From Macrotrachela quadricornifera (lineage: Eukaryota > Rotifera > Eurotatoria > Philodinida > Philodinidae): a stretch of DNA of 64,000 bases. A program made the translations under genes and the position numbers. Below the pieces are notes generated by a model. That model saw only the letters and a program-made list of their open reading frames with translations, had not been told where the DNA came from and searched no databases. Position 1 is the first letter of the stretch; each line of letters begins with the position of its first letter. Below are positions 35,561 to 47,212 of the stretch, one piece after another. Location of the stretch: the NCBI GenBank assembly GCA_022393335.1, contig JAJEKB010021848.1, positions 40,709-104,708 of the forward strand, in the 5' to 3' direction.

Positions 35561-37037
35561 ATGTGTTCAAGTACGTTGCAATTTTCCTCAACTACGGGCC
35601 ACAGTGCGATCGCAGTTACGCTGCAACTGCAATAAAAATATCGCACTTGTAAGAGATTACGCTCAGTCAATTTCAGCATTTTCTAAATAAAAATATAGAA
35701 AATTAATATATTAATTAATAATCATTTATCTAATAATTAGATATTTGTATTGATCATTTAATACATCCTGGCACGAACCATTTCTCTTTAGAAAAATAAA
35801 TGAAATATCTTTCTCACTGTAAAAAGTTAAAATGAGCTACAGTGCTTACTACACCTCCTTTTATACCCTCATGCGTCAGTACGAACTATGATGACTGTGT
35901 TGCAGTTATCAAAGAAATGGTGACATGGGAGAGCAAAACAACAGAATAGACAGCCGTTCTTTTTTTTGGTCGAATGCAAATCTAAAAAAATCAGACAAAA
36001 CATGATTTTAATCTTATCAGCATTTCTCCTGTTTCAAAATAAGACCTATTTTTTTTTCTATAGTATCATCTTCTATATATATTCTATATAGTATATTATT
36101 CATATAATAGATGCGAATAAAAATAAAAAAGATACTAATCACTAATACTGTTTTAAATCTCCATTGTGAAAAACAAATACGTTGCGAAAACATCTGATTC
36201 ATACGGAAAAAGTTATCTTTTTTTTCAAATTTCATCATTCATTCAATATCCACCCATGTCTCAATGTTAAAAAAATATTGAGATTGAGAAAATTATTCTT
36301 TTAAAAATGTTGTCAACTGTTCAATGTTTCTATGCCTCCCCTCCTCCCCCCAATTAAAAAATTCAACCAGATATACTCGATTAAACAAAATAAAAAAAAT
36401 CGACTTTATTAGTATTGATAAATAACAATAATTCTAAATACGCTCTGTTGTGAAATAAACTACACAACACAATTATATCATATTATCAATAAACAAATTT
36501 TCTAATGGATATTTAACGATTTCTATTTGAAGATAACTTATATTAAAGAAAAACAAATGAATATTGAACAACAAACTTATTAATAAATATTTATTGTTTC
36601 CTCATATAACTTGAAGGAAAAAGTACCTGAAATGAGATTTAGTCGGCCCTTTCTTCTTTCTTATATCCTTCTTAAACATTCATTTTTTATATCAAACATA
36701 TGTGAAACTACGTCGAATCCCTCCTAACTTTCGTAATTAATTTATTTGCATCAAGATTTAGTATTGTTTGATTCTCTTCTCCAACATTTATTTTCTATCT
36801 CAAAGGTTTGTAAAACAATAAGTAATTGCTTCTAACATTAGCAATGAATCCAGCTGACAAAAATCTCTGTTATTCAATTCTCCTTCTCAAAGTTTTATTT
36901 TGCTTCTCAAATATTTGTACCTATACATTGAATATCTTTTGTTATTGTTATCATATATTTTTAGAATAAATCCTGAGATTAAGCTTATATATAGTCTAAT
37001 TGACTATTGACGAATATACATCTATTCAATTCGATCG
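35561..37037. other. Intergenic stretch with a doubtful one-membrane-span frame
   Basis: The minus-strand frame 36238-36017 (MMKFEKKDNFFRMNQ) holds one hydrophobic segment (FKTVLVISIFFIFIRIYY) after a basic stretch. It could be the first exon of a type II membrane protein, but no following exon was found. A palindromic GCGATCGCAGTTACGCTGCAACTGC stretch lies at about 35607-35631. Otherwise nothing is supported. Confidence 0.3.
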
Positions 37038-37192
37038 AAAAAAGTTGGAAAGCTTATTATCCAATGGAAAATTTTCAAATTTGATTAGATTTTATCAAAT
37101 TATCATTGGATTTTGGTGCACAAAAATCCGATGATAATTTGATCAAATCTAATCAAATCTGAAAATTTTCCACTGGGGAGCTATCTTTTTTT
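37038..37192. mobile_element. Compact hairpin element (MITE)
   Basis: AAAAAAGTTGGAAAGCT and CCAATGGAAAATTTTCAAAT on the left are inverted as GAAAATTTTCCACTGGGGAG and CTATCTTTTTT on the right. The centre is TTATCATTGGATTTTGGTGC followed by ACAAAAATCCGATGATAA. About 155 bases fold into one near-continuous hairpin with hardly any loop. Confidence 0.8.
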
Positions 37193-37981
37193 AGGTAATC
37201 ATATTCTACCAAAGTATTGGTCGTATATGTTTACTTTGATAGATCATGATTGTGAAAATCCTTGTTTTTGTCGTAGTATGAACGATATTGGAGTGAAATC
37301 CATTTTCGCAATTTGTATTATTTAATTAAATTAAACAAATCTGATAATAATAATATATATATTCGCTTTTTCTTCGTGCTTAAACTCAGGAATTGTTTTT
37401 TTATCTAGTGCTTCTAGGGATTTGTTAACATCTACCTATAATTTAAAGTCAATTGTACGTATTACAATGCTTCTTCTTTTTATTATACAGCTCATAGTTT
37501 CATTTTTCATGTACAATCTCTTTATTATTAGATTTAGATTTTTTGCATAATATCGTCTATGAATCTATTCTCACTAGTAGTCCAAATGTCATGTCTAATA
37601 TTTGTATATTGATTATTCGTGAAGTCTATATCTCAGTACTTCATTTAAAATATTATTTGATATTGACTTTTACTGATCAAGATAGAAGTCACAATGTGCT
37701 AAAAATATTTTATGTCTTTATGAAATACAATTGGTTGCAGTAGAAATTTTTTTCCAATAAACAGAATATTAATATACAAAAGTGAAAACTACTTTTAATT
37801 ATATACTTCGATCATTTGATCAACTAACTGGGCTTTAACCTGCTCCTAGCATGAATTATAACATTACTCTCGCTATATACAAAAATGAAAAAAGAAGTAT
37901 TTTAAAATTGTAATCAATTTTTAGTATAACACGTCGAGTATTTATCAATGAGCATGAATTACAGTATAAAAACCACTTCTT
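37193..37981. other. Intergenic stretch, no firm gene
   Basis: The plus-strand frame 37543-37743 (MHNIVYESILTSSPNV) is short, with no domain and no supporting exon. Nothing else is seen. Confidence 0.35.
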
Positions 37982-39013
37982 CCCCATGTCCTCAAAATCG
38001 TTCAAAAATTGGCGATAAATCGCGATTCATCGAAACGATAATCGTGCACTAAATCGGTGATTAATCGCCGATTTTTTCTGATAACTTTTACGATTTCTGC
38101 GATAAAATCTGATTTTTCTACTGATTATCATCCGTTATTCTCTCCATTATTGCCATGATTTGAGTAATTCAATTTTATCTTTATATCAATATATAGCAAA
38201 TTTTATTGCAATATTAGGAAACGTACAAGATTTTACATTAACAAAGTATTTAAAAAGATACAAAATACTGATAGCACATGTTATCATACAATACAATGAA
38301 AACAGACAATAAAAAAAATTAAAAAAAACGATAGTCATGTTCGTGTATGATGTTTATATCTAAACTAGAGAAAAGAAGGATTATAAATCTAAAGAAGAAG
38401 AAACGATTGTAGTAGCAATAAGACAAAGTGTGATCATAAAGAAGAAAACTACTTTTTTCAGTTCCATGCTAGTCGAGGATGAAGAAATTCGTCTAAAAGT
38501 ATGTTCAAGAAAATATTTTAATCTAAAAATGTATAACCGATATATATTTAAAATAGATTGTGGATTATAATAAACATCTTTTGAATTCAATTTAAGAAAT
38601 CAAAATAAACCTTCATGTCTATGTCTAGTTCAGATGCATTGTTATTCCACACCATCCAATCTGATTCATGTTACGGTGGCGACACCAATTAAAGAAAAAA
38701 ATCCGATTTTCAGCTTTAAATTTGCAGGAGTATTCAAGAAAATTAGACAAAAAAGATAATATCAATCATAAGTTAATAGATTTTATAATTTTTCCTAATT
38801 AATGAGCATTTTTTAAATTGATTGCTAAAATCAATGATTAAACATCGATTAATCGCCTTGATTTATCGGCGATTACAGAAATATCGTTTCTTATAACATA
38901 ATCGCGATAAAATCCGGTATTATTGCTGATTTCTTTGCCACATATGATTAATCTCGATTTTACGCTGATTTTTTTGAAAATCGGCAAAATCGCGACGATT
39001 TTCACGACATGGG
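37982..39013. mobile_element. Inverted-repeat element rich in AATCG words
   Basis: The left end CCCCATGTCCTCAAAATCG pairs with the right end CGATTTTCACGACATGGG. Inside, GATAAATCGCGATTCATCG, GGTGATTAATCGCCGATT and similar words on the left are answered by TGATTTATCGGCGATTAC and GATTAATCTCGATTTTACGC on the right (38850-38990). The middle has a minus-strand frame with a hydrophobic run (38590-38381), not convincing as a gene. It probably belongs to the same lineage as the AATCGATT-rich block at 52.4 kb. Confidence 0.55.
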
Positions 39014-41017
39014 TCGTTATCTAGTGTTGTTCTATATGTACTGTAATCAACAATACATTCTAATCTTTACATGAATGGTTTTTTTCTACGAGAGATACTG
39101 GTTAGTATGGCCACTGATAGAGCTATGATTGATAAAATTTCAAAGTTTAGTAGTTCTATTATTATATGCAATTTCATTCAATCTAACATCTACATAATAT
39201 TTTAAATACATAATGAAGTGTAATTCTTTCAGAAAAGGGTCGGCGAATCCGAAGGACGAGCGCTACTTGTTATTAAATGCGAAAGATTATTTAAAATAAT
39301 CAATGGCGCGATATACTGTTTGAAAGTTTTTTGCACCGTCTCAAATTCATATTATAAAACCAATATGAACGTTGCTAAAAGTGTACATCCATTTTTAAGA
39401 GATAATAATTGCAATACTATTTATCGTAGCTACCAAATGCATTGTATTGTGTTTTTTCAGTAACTTTATTTTTCTATTTTAGATTCAGTTAATACATCGT
39501 CCATGGAGCAAATAGATCTCCGAACGATATTATGTATTCCTTAAAATTTTTTTATTTTTCTATCGGATATGTTGTACATGACCAAGTTTTATAAAAATGA
39601 TAGAGTGAATAATGCATTGATGGCTTTTCCAATGAATATGCATGTGCAATCCATGTTAGATAGATTGATAGCTAGTTATTAGTTATTTAGATAAATAAAG
39701 GAATAAACAGACAGAGACAATATATAGAAAACTTTTCTTGTTCTTCGAACAATCTGTAAATGAATGTTTCATCCTCAGTTTTTTCATTCGTCAAAAATAC
39801 TTTTGAGCTTTTTAAAAAGTCTTGCCGTCTTTCTCTTCAATGAAAAAATATGTCGAAACTTTTCGTCGACAGAGTACCTTCGTTTCAAGAACCTATTAAT
39901 TTAAAATACCGTGGGACTCGTATGCGTTAGTCTATTTTCCCGAAATATTCCAGTTCATTCCCTTACATTGATCGTTTAAATGCAGCTTAAAGCAGTATAT
40001 TGCGTATAGAATATGTTCAACTCTGCGTTGATTCTGAGTAAACTCTAATTATTCCTAAGAAAGTATTTTAGCACGTGATAATATACTAATACTATTTTTC
40101 ATAATTTGATAATTTTATCTGTACATATCAAGAAAGCGTTAGGCACAGTCACATGTTGTTTGTCTCATTTCTTTGAGTTATTTAGGTGAAATTATATACA
40201 TCTGACTGCTTATTATAACACACATAGGACATACGTGTAAAAATCCTTAGGTAAATATCAATAGTTAAAGAAATACTAATAACAACTTCAAGAATACATT
40301 TAGAGCTTTTGATCTATCTTTCAGGATATAGATCTGTCCTGTTGCTTATTTCAACCGTAACGATTCACAATCAGTTTCCTTCAATACATCTTCGATCATA
40401 TTTTTCGCATAATTTGTGAAAAATTACTTACTAAAATTGTAAAACTCAATTTTTTTAACAAATTTATTATCCAAGAACATACACAGCAAAGTTTCTTCTA
40501 GTGATCATATATTCTATCAAGTTCCTTGACACTGTTGTTTGAAGATTCTATATAGCTTTCGTTGAGCTTAGCTATTCAAAGACGTTTACTGCCTTGAAAT
40601 TTTCACTTGATAAAAGAACAAATAAGAACATACTGTAGAAAAACCATCATCCACCTGATAAAACTAAAATCTTTCTCATTACAATTTAATACATATTTCT
40701 GACAAGGAAAAAATATTCTTTCAAGAACAAACTGATTGATAATTTTTTTTATTTTTCCTTCACCATAATTCGATGCGCTTCGTCTATCAAACAGCGTCCT
40801 TCACCGTTTTTTTGCCTTCTCTCTTTTTCTTAATTTTCTCCTCTAACGTTGCGCCCAATCAGTCGTATCGGTCTTTGTAACCATCCAACCTTGAATGCTC
40901 GAATCCTTCACTTTTCTTCATCTACCGCTGCGCATACAACCCTTTTCTCCATAAAACAACCTAATCTGCTTCGATACACATCAATGATAACAAAGCGAGG
41001 CAACAGCGATTCATTCC
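39014..41017. other. Intergenic stretch, no gene seen
   Basis: AT-rich to about 40750, then rising in C content (TTCTCCTCTAACGTTGCGCC and onward). The plus frame 40849-41100 uses a TTG start, shows no domain and runs through the promoter of the peptide gene, so it is not called. Confidence 0.45.
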
Positions 41018-41048
41018 TCTCTCTCCTTCAGAATCCGGACTATAAATA
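41018..41048 (+). promoter_or_regulatory. Core promoter: CTCTCTCCTTCAG element plus TATA box
   Basis: TCTCTCTCCTTCAG (41018-41031) is followed nine bases later by TATAAATA (41041-41048), 72 bases upstream of the ATG at 41120. The same C/T-rich word lies eleven bases upstream of the TATA box of the peptide gene at 46743. Confidence 0.6.
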
Positions 41049-41119
41049 TTCCGACCACCATTACACGAATAGACACAATCTCATTACTTTGATAAAATAA
41101 CAAACCAACATTCATCGCG

Positions 41120-41296
41120 ATGTAGTACACACTGGCTAAATTCCTCTTCTTTGCTGCTATACTCGCCGTTATCGTCATGATCGCCTCTAGCTACCCCCAA
41201 TTCAGCGCCGACGATTTCATGGACCAAAAGCGTTTCAGCCTGCGTGACTTCGCTGAAGCCTTGATGGAAAAGCGTTCCACCATTCTACTAGCATGA
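41120..41296 (+). pseudogene. KR-processed secreted prepropeptide, stop at codon 2
   Basis: Fifty-nine codons from ATG 41120 to TGA 41296. Codon 2 is TAG; the frame is otherwise intact. After it comes a strong signal sequence (AKFLFFAAILAVIVMIASS), then YPQFSADDFMDQ-KR, FSLRDFAEALME-KR and STILLA. Two dibasic KR sites framing a 12-residue segment are the layout of a neuropeptide or peptide-hormone precursor cut by furin/PC-type proteases. Codons are rich in C at third positions (CTC, TTC, GCC, GTC), unlike the AT-rich genes nearby. A promoter lies upstream, a donor (CAG then GTGAGT at 41318) follows the stop by about 20 bases, and an acceptor is at 41738. The TAG may mark a dead copy, an allele or a sequencing error. 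An internal ATG at 41177 would lose most of the signal sequence. Confidence 0.55.
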
Positions 41297-41738
41297 ATGA
41301 TAGGTGAAGACAGTCAGGTGAGTCTCTTCACTTATCATCCATACTCGACATGATCAATGATAGTTTATCAAATGATCGAAGTCACAGAAGGAAATGAACA
41401 CTTTCATACAATTGTTCAGTTCTCATGTGGCTTTGATAAAGTGTGAGACATTGCGTCCAGGATGGGTGATCGGGGAAAAGATTCAAAGCCCTCTCTCCGC
41501 GTATTTCGAGTGCATGACACGAAGAATGTTAGAGGATTCTAATGAGTTGAAGCCGTTGGAAAATAAATAAGATTGAAAGGTTTAAAGCTTAGAGTTGATT
41601 ATTTCGGTGATTGTTGTATTGTCACTCACTGACATATGTATCGAGCATAATATATGAATAATACTACCGCAAATAAATACGAGTAAGTGTTTATGATTAT
41701 GTAAAGAAATCATATTCATTTAATATTTTCTGTTTTAG

Positions 41739-41860
41739 TGATGAAAGTGTCACGGATGCAACTTCATATCTTCAAAGCAGTTTCCATCCCCAAAAAGACA
41801 ATCTCTCGTCCATTTTCCCTACTCCCCTTTTTATTGTATTTTTTTTTGCCAATAAAAATA
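41739..41860 (+). other. Probable 3' UTR exon of the prepropeptide gene
   Basis: A pyrimidine-rich acceptor (TTTTCTGTTTTAG) ends at 41738. The following sequence reaches AATAAA at about 41851 (GCCAATAAAAATATTC). With the donor just after the stop codon, the intron would lie wholly in the 3' UTR. Confidence 0.4.
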
Positions 41861-43725
41861 TTCATTTACGATGAGCAAGATGATTTGGATATGAATGTTG
41901 TACATCCCATATGTATGACAGCGAAAAAAAGGACAACCAAGAAAGATACAAGAATGAGTCACAAGCAAATATACCAATAACTTTTTTTATAAAATTGAGA
42001 AGAATGTGTTTTTGTATAAATTATTCAATATATTTTATCTTTGGATATGAAATTTTCTTTATTTCAAATAAATTATTACTCAGTCATGAGAGTTATTGCT
42101 AAACTTAATTATTATTCAGCCAAAAACAAATCTGTACAAAACAGTCTCCATGTACGTCTCTGTGATGCCGAAAAATGTGTTTATAAGCAGCAATTTGGAT
42201 GTTTTCATTTGAAATTACTCTTAATCAAGTCAGTTTGGTCGTTTTCTCAGTCATTGAAAAGAATTTAGTATTATATATCATATCAAAATAGATTTATTCT
42301 ATCAGAACGAACGAAATCTTTTCAACAAAAAAAAATTGCATCAGATTAGATATGTATGCTTCTTTCATTCAAGCACGTGAATAATATAAGAAAAAAAAAT
42401 CCTTCAATCACTATTGAAGGTAATAAACAAAAGACCACATCAGTATATGGCGTAGGTAGCTATAATCATCGAATTTTCTTTACATTGAATAATATCTACA
42501 TAAATCACATGCCAAGTAAGCCTTCAAAATACATTGATATGTTATTTAGATTGATAAAGGATGCACGGCAAGTTGATAAAAACAATAATTAGTATAATTA
42601 AAGTCATATCAAAAGAAATATTCAACAGCTATACTCAAGCGAGTATAAACAAGAGAAAGAAAGCAAAATCATTGAAGTGTGACCGTATCGAGTCTCATTT
42701 ACAAAAAAAATGTGTGTTAAACAAGGATACTGAATTAAACATATACAATTGTGTGAATTAGTTAATCAAAAAATAAATATTTTTCTTTATGAAAAATATA
42801 AAATATGATTTAAAAAAAATAGAGAAAGTCGAATAATAGTTTATTTTCCTCAAAGGCAAATAAATTCCACTAGTTTGATCAAGTTCGAATTTGATACAGT
42901 TGAAACATCTAAAATAAATAAAAAGTTATCTAATATAAACTATAACCATTATGCTTTGAAAGAACATAAAACTCTTTCAGAATCAATTTATGAATGACAT
43001 TCATTACATAATTTATTCAACTATTTTCTTATTAAAACCAAATAATTTTTGAAGATCATCAAACAAAATTAATTTATCTCTAAGTTCAATTAATTAAACA
43101 TTTTATGTTATTATTTCAGCTAGAAATTGATTAGAAATATATTGTTTCATCATATTTATCTTGAAGTAGGAATATTTTTAATCACCAAATTAATTACTAC
43201 TTATATCATTATATATTCATTGTAAAATTAGTTCATCTCTTCTCAAAAAAAAATTTATTTAAAAGATAAAAATATAGACTTCTTGATAATCTAATACAAT
43301 ATCAAAACAATTCAGTGAAAAGTCAAATATTTCTGTACAATAAGCAGATCCGAATTTTGTTATGCCCTTGAAAATAAAAAAAAAATTATTACATAAAAGT
43401 TTAAACAAAGATAAAATTTTCTTTTTTATATTAATCTATTTGAAATGCTGAGGGAAATTTTATAAGAATAAAAATTAAGAATTTAACTTAAAAAAACCTA
43501 TTTGACTTATATTCTTTCTACTGTTATTTTGACCATTTAAAAACACCTTTATCATGAATACACAAGATTCATAGATTATCTCTAAGTCTTGAAATATCTT
43601 TTTTCTTCTGAGAGAAATAAAAATATTTTATTATTAAGTATTTTCTTCAGCTCATTAAAAGTTTTTTCATCATATGTTAAATAAAAAATCTTTTCCATTT
43701 CCGATATGTTCTGACATATCACCAT
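41861..43725. other. Intergenic stretch with weak coding traces
   Basis: The plus frames 42356-42592 (PSITIEGNKQKTTSVYGVG) and 42561-42761 overlap in different phases and match nothing I know. A decayed gene is possible. From 42800 on the sequence is very AT-rich and featureless. Confidence 0.35.
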
Positions 43726-45144
43726 TAGAGATCTGCAAAACTGTCACAAGTCAAGGTCACGGTCACGCGTGATCGTGACTAAATATTTTATAAACATAGT
43801 CTTCTAGAAAGCCAAAAAACCTTAAAAATCCTAGTTTTTTGTGAAGTTTTCACCATTTTCTTCGACAAATTCTGCTTAAGGCATTCATCCTCCCTCAAAA
43901 GAGTCACTTTTCACCAGAATCATCGAAATCAAGATAAATTCATGCAGAAATAACTCATTAACTGCTCTTTCATATACGACAAAAATTTTTATTTGTATCT
44001 CTTTTTTTCCAAAAATTTTGGAAGGTTTTTGTCACCCCCTATTCGAAAAACAAGCCGTTTTTACAAACAAGTCGAAAATCATTTTTCATTTTTCTCAAAA
44101 TGTGGGTTCAGTAACGTAGCGTCAGTCGAACTCTATCATAGTGACAGATAAAATCAAACATTTTTTTTGTTTGAAAACTTGTGTTTTGGGCTAGCTCCCT
44201 CGCGGCGCTTTTTTTCAAAAAAGCTTCTTTATTTCCATAGAAGAAAACACCTCTATATGAACAGTGCCATTTTTTAGGGGTGTTTTGAGTCATTAAACGT
44301 GTCATCCTTTTTTTCATTTAAAAAGTAAGAATTTTAAAAAAAGCCACGAGAGGGACTGCATTCTGACATTCTCTTTCAAACAAAAAAAAACATTTGACTT
44401 CATCTTTTACTATGATAGAGTTCTGCTAGCGCTAAGATAGGGCTATTTTTTACCCTTTTTTGGTACATATCTCTGTCAAGCATCATGATATAGAGTTGAA
44501 AATTTTAACATAGTCATGATTCAGTAGTACCAACAAATCCTGACAGTTTCATGCAACTCGGGTGTTCCTGAATTGAGATCAATTTTTGAGAGGGGAGACC
44601 TTAATTGATGAAGAGCACTCAGCTTTGCCGGTATTAATACGTAAACTCCTCATCTACCCTAGATGGCCGCCCTATGTAAGAACGCTATTCCCGCATAAGA
44701 CCATGTTCGAACAAAAGTTCAGACACTTTATTAAGAGCCCATGCACTAATTAATTAATATGTTGCAAAAACACTTATTAATGAATATATGTTAATAATTA
44801 CAAAAATATAACAGACTTCCTAGCATTTTCTTGCGATAATCCCGCTTTTCTTTGACGAATAGTACATTTTTTTACAAAAAATGGTAGTTTCATTAGTCAA
44901 ACACGCCTGAAACATAATAATTAAGCTTGTTAATTATTTAGTAACTTTTAAAACTATTTTAATTAATAGTTGGTAATAAATTGATCCTCAATAAAAGCCC
45001 ATGAGTTTTTATTCTGAGAAGGAGTTTAGCAAGGAGTTTTCAATGGTTTTTTCAGTATAGTCGTAAATAAAACTCAGATGCTTTTCCAATCGTGACCGTG
45101 ACCTGATCTCCCGTGACTAAAAATCGTGGCCACGCAGATTTCTA
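43726..45144. mobile_element. hAT-like element with GTCACG subterminal repeats
   Basis: The left end TAGAGATCTGC is inverted at the right end as GCAGATTTCTA (45134-45144). Next to the ends are repeated GTCACGGTCACGCGTGATCG (left) and CGTGACCGTGACCTGATC (right) motifs, the subterminal repeat pattern common in hAT elements. Inside, 44115-44215 and 44340-44445 form a further inverted repeat (ACTCTATCATAGTGACAG against TACTATGATAGAGTTCTG). No intact transposase; the minus frame 44317-44108 lies in an arm. No clear 8-bp target duplication was found. Confidence 0.65.
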
Positions 45145-45689
45145 ATAGCAATGTATCATCAAAAGGCAGAAAGCGTCTAATGAGCAGTTGTTTAAAAATA
45201 AGATGTTTCTAAGAATAAATCAAACTTTACTATGAATAAATAATACATCAGTTTTTACAACTGCCCTCTTTTATCATATATTGTTAATCTAGTTCTTTTT
45301 GATATTTATTCTTATTTATTTTTTTATAAGCAAAAGTTGTTATACTAGTCGAATGATGACTTTTTCTTTTACAATAAAACTTTTTACTATTCATTTGAAA
45401 TGACTTACTATATGCACAATGAGTAGTCAAAAAAAACATCTGCACATTTGCTGTAAGTCATATTCAGATAAAATAAACTTTTATAAATACAACAAGAAAG
45501 CTAACATCAATAAGGTTTGAGATAGATATATAATTCAAGAAAATTTATATAATTGAATAACAGTGCAAAAGCTAAACGAACTGAAAACAAACAAAGAAAT
45601 TTTCTAAATAATCAAAAGGAATCTTACACAAATAAATGTATCAGTAGTACAAGCATAAGGATAAATATTTTGAAGAAACTGTTAAAAAG

Positions 45690-45860
45690 TACATTTTGTA
45701 CTTATAGTACAGTACTTAAGTAAATTAGTACTCAGTATCAGTGCACAAGCACATTTTTTAAGTACAAGTACATATACTTGTACTGTAAAATTTTTACTTG
45801 TACTTGAGTTTTTAAGTAAAAAGTACGAAAAGTACCAAGTATTTTACTAAGTATCCTATC
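45690..45860. repeat. GTAC-rich palindromic block
   Basis: Dense AGTACT/AAGTAC/GTACTT words, for example AAGTACAAGTACATATACTT then GTACTG, and AAAAAGTACATTTTGTACTT. The segment can fold on itself in many registers. It is probably a MITE core; the ends are not clear. Confidence 0.5.
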
Positions 45861-46189
45861 TCTGGGCAGCGCCGTGTTGATGTTGTCACAAGTGCTGTAT
45901 CCATCTATAATATGACTTTTAATATTTCAAAATCAGGTATGAAGTCCTACAGTCAAAAAGGAGGCTTCATTTACTTGAATGATGTAACAAAATAATTGAT
46001 TAATAGAATAAAAAGATAAACACAACTTCTGATTTTGATTTATTTTTTGATTTATTCCTTAATTAAACTAACTGAAATGATTTTTTTTTTATTTAAACTT
46101 TAATTAGAATCAGGAAAATGAGCTGTTTACCTCCTGACAACAATACAGAACGGAGAAGAATAAAACAATTTTTTGTCCGTGAGAATGCA

Positions 46190-46620
46190 TAAAAAGACAA
46201 TTGTCAATGTTTTTCCCTTGTGACACACATCACCTTGATATAATATGGTAGGATAATGTTATATGGTTTTTTCCCCTGCAATCAGCACCCACGCGAGCTG
46301 GGAGGTGATGTGGGGGAGTGTACACCCACTCAATAATTGGAAACTTTTCGTTTTTTTCAGCGACGGGAGCAGATTTGAAACAAATTTTGTGTGTTTTAAG
46401 AAATTTTGCTCGAAATACTCTTTTACTCCCCCAAAAATTTTACATTCTTTCAAAACCCGCTACACCCTTCCCCCAATCTTAGACCTTTCGCGTGAACACT
46501 GCATGCAATGCACATCTCGTTGATATAATATAAAAAGATAATTATCGATGGTTTTTATCCCTGCGGCACTCGCCCCCTTGATATAGTGTAAAAGGACAAC
46601 TGTTGATGTTTATTTTGTCT
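46190..46620 (+). repeat. Repeated promoter-like unit upstream of the secreted peptide gene
   Basis: A unit of about 55 bases, TTGATATAATATAAAAAGACAATTGTTGATG plus GTTTTT-x-CCCTG, is seen four times in diverged form. A partial copy is at 46192-46220, and further copies are at about 46233-46290, 46519-46572 and 46573-46620. Each copy holds a TATA-like core. The last copy runs directly into the CTCTCTCCTTCAG element. The 46290-46510 stretch between copies two and three is unrelated and C-rich. Confidence 0.55.
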
Positions 46621-46650
46621 CTCTCCTTCAGTAATCGAAATGTATATAAA
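46617..46650 (+). promoter_or_regulatory. Core promoter: CTCTCTCCTTCAG element plus TATA box
   Basis: GTCTCTCTCCTTCAG ends at 46631 and TATATAAA lies at 46643-46650, 93 bases upstream of the ATG at 46743. The arrangement matches the promoter at 41018-41048. Confidence 0.65.
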
Positions 46651-46742
46651 GACGAAGCACAACTGTAGAAACACACAACTTTCCAAATTTCCTCATATTT
46701 AACTATCACTCTTTTCTCAGGCGTTCAAGAGCAACAAAGATA

Positions 46743-46973
46743 ATGCAGAAGATCAGCCTCAAGTTTTGTTTGATTGTTCTATTGGTTTTGGTAGCAACAA
46801 GCTACATGGTTCAAGCTTGTACTCCTCCTGGTTGTAATTTTTGTCTTAGAGGTGATCCTAAAGTTGTTGGTCTTTATGGTGTTTGTGATAGTAGTGGTAA
46901 TCCGATTATTCGAAGCTGTGGTCCTGGTACTACTTGTCGTCGTAGTGGTACTTGTACTGTTTATTGTGGTTGA
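46743..46973 (+). CDS. Small secreted eight-cysteine peptide
   Basis: The 76-residue product has a classical signal peptide (residues 1-25, LKFCLIVLLVLVATSYMVQA) and a mature part of about 51 residues. The mature part has eight cysteines in the pattern C-x4-C-x2-C-x13-C-x10-C-x5-C-x5-C-x3-C, rich in Gly, Ser and Thr, so four disulphide bonds are likely. The start is fixed by the TATA box 93 bases upstream and by the signal peptide. The double stop TGATGA is followed at once by a donor (TCAG, then GTATGT at 46982). I do not recognise the family. Antimicrobial, signalling and enzyme-inhibitor peptides can all look like this, and no activity is claimed. Its promoter and 3' intron layout match the peptide locus at 41120. 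Confidence 0.75.
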   Translation: MQKISLKFCLIVLLVLVATSYMVQACTPPGCNFCLRGDPKVVGLYGVCDSSGNPIIRSCGPGTTCRRSGTCTVYCG

Positions 46974-47212
46974 TGAGTCAGGTATGTATTGGTGTTAGCA
47001 GCTTGGAAGGTAATTAGAATAAAGTATGAGACGTATGCAGTATTTCTCAGAAAAGCAGGCGATCTTTTGTTTAAATTTTTCACGTTGCTTTTTGTCCCTT
47101 TTCGTTCAAGATGATTTGTATTTTCTATTATTTGTGTACTCTGTTTAGATTTATAAGTTTTACTACTGTTTAATTGTCTTGAATTTATTTGGTATTTTTT
47201 GTTTGTTTGTAG

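Noticed and set aside
36017..36238. Single-membrane-span frame as a glycosyltransferase start
   Set aside because: No downstream exon with a catalytic domain could be linked; kept only as a note.
40849..41100. 83-residue plus frame
   Set aside because: It starts at TTG and runs through the promoter and 5' UTR of the peptide gene; no domain.
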